DNA from: Nannocystaceae bacterium
GTDB lineage: Bacteria; Myxococcota_A; Polyangia; Nannocystales; Nannocystaceae
Assembly: GCA_016763875.1 (NCBI GenBank)
Contig: JAESSZ010001017.1
Location: forward strand, 1-7,137
Length of the DNA: 7,137 nucleotides
Direction: 5' to 3'
Shown here one piece after another: positions 6,995 through 7,137 of the stretch; within the stretch, counting starts at the first letter, position 1, and each line of letters begins with the position of its first letter. The position numbers and the translations under genes were made by a program. Below the pieces are notes generated by a model, which worked only from the letters and a program-made list of their open reading frames with translations, searched no databases and was not told the DNA's origin.

Positions 6995-7137
6995 ATGGGC
7001 TTGTTTGACCGAAAGCGTACTGAACCCGAAGAAGAGATCGAGGCGCCCGCGCCCAAGGCTGCAAAGACTACAAAGGAGCCCGCGCCCGCGAAAGCCGCAG
7101 CTCCCGCGAAAGCCGCAGCTCCCGCGAAAGCCGCAGC
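6995..7137 (+). CDS. Unidentified protein with Ala/Pro/Lys-rich N-terminal region; 3' partial
   Basis: Forty-seven codons are visible before the right edge. The protein begins MGLFDRKR, continues with an acidic stretch (EPEEEIE, residues 10-16), and then becomes an Ala/Pro/Lys-rich segment with the six-residue unit PAKAAA repeated from residue 31 on. There is no signal peptide or membrane helix in what is seen, so a cytoplasmic product is likely. I do not recognise the family: such low-complexity, positively charged linkers occur in histone H1-like proteins, cytoskeletal (bactofilin-type) proteins, FtsY and acyltransferase linkers, and the informative part lies outside the window. The strong ribosome binding site and fitting start codon make it a real gene, probably well translated. 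Confidence 0.75.
   Translation, partial: MGLFDRKRTEPEEEIEAPAPKAAKTTKEPAPAKAAAPAKAAAPAKAA
7085..7137 (+). repeat. Perfect 18-bp tandem repeat (CCCGCGAAAGCCGCAGCT), about 3 copies, cut by the window end
   Basis: Units lie at 7085-7102, 7103-7120 and 7121-7137 (17 of 18 bases). The copies are identical at the DNA level, including third codon positions, which points to recent slippage duplication rather than selection on protein alone. The unit length keeps the reading frame and encodes Pro-Ala-Lys-Ala-Ala-Ala. The number of copies beyond the edge is unknown. Confidence 0.95.

Noticed and set aside
6988..7008. A six-codon open frame from ATG 6988 that might be a leader peptide overlapping the last gene.
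   Set aside because: Its ATG is one base from the Shine-Dalgarno sequence, too close for efficient initiation, and ATG 6995 has the ideal spacing.
6777..7064. An extension of the GST reading frame up to 7064 on the minus strand.
   Set aside because: The extra 96 codons are arginine-rich, resemble no GST sequence, and would overlap the start of the well-supported gene at 6995 on the other strand.

Overview
This is a GC-rich bacterial stretch with six protein-coding genes or gene parts and no RNA gene, insertion sequence or CRISPR array that I can see. The eukaryote-like serine/threonine kinase with an HRDFKPEN catalytic loop, the alanine/proline/lysine-rich low-complexity protein and the GTG starts suggest a Myxococcota (myxobacterial) type of bacterium. 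That is an inference from gene style, not a phylogenetic placement.

Layout: (1) Positions 1-1185 (+) hold an open reading frame cut by the left edge. Its first ~41 codons read like the interior of a 2-aminoethylphosphonate-pyruvate transaminase (PhnW), and the rest reads like the C-terminal two thirds of a class C beta-lactamase-family serine hydrolase with a DUF3471-like tail. The two parts do not belong to one known protein family, so this is a deletion fusion or an assembly chimera. (2) 1182-2102 (-) encodes a sucrase/ferredoxin-like (Apd1-type) [2Fe-2S] thioredoxin-fold protein, convergent with gene 1 and sharing a CTAG stop with it. (3) 2239-4074 (+) encodes GlmS, glucosamine-6-phosphate synthase, complete with all catalytic residues. 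(4) 4113-6143 (+) encodes a membrane-tethered serine/threonine kinase with an uncommon layout: GYF_2 domain, 2TM hairpin, Pro/Ala/Gly linker, kinase, C-terminal helical/coiled-coil region. (5) 6162-6776 (-) encodes a YibF-like glutathione S-transferase family protein. (6) 6995-7137 (+) is the start of an unidentified protein with a strong ribosome binding site; it runs into perfect 18-bp tandem repeats and off the right edge.

How they fit together: glmS and the kinase are 38 bp apart on the same strand and may be co-transcribed, which would put a signalling kinase beside the first committed enzyme of amino-sugar (peptidoglycan and outer-membrane glycan) synthesis. The other genes look like unlinked housekeeping or redox functions. 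A chimeric junction near the left end and tandem repeats at the right end are both typical places for an assembly to break, so the window may be a complete short contig. I do not see a clear new defence or mobile system. The most unusual items are the PhnW/serine-hydrolase fusion and the kinase architecture.
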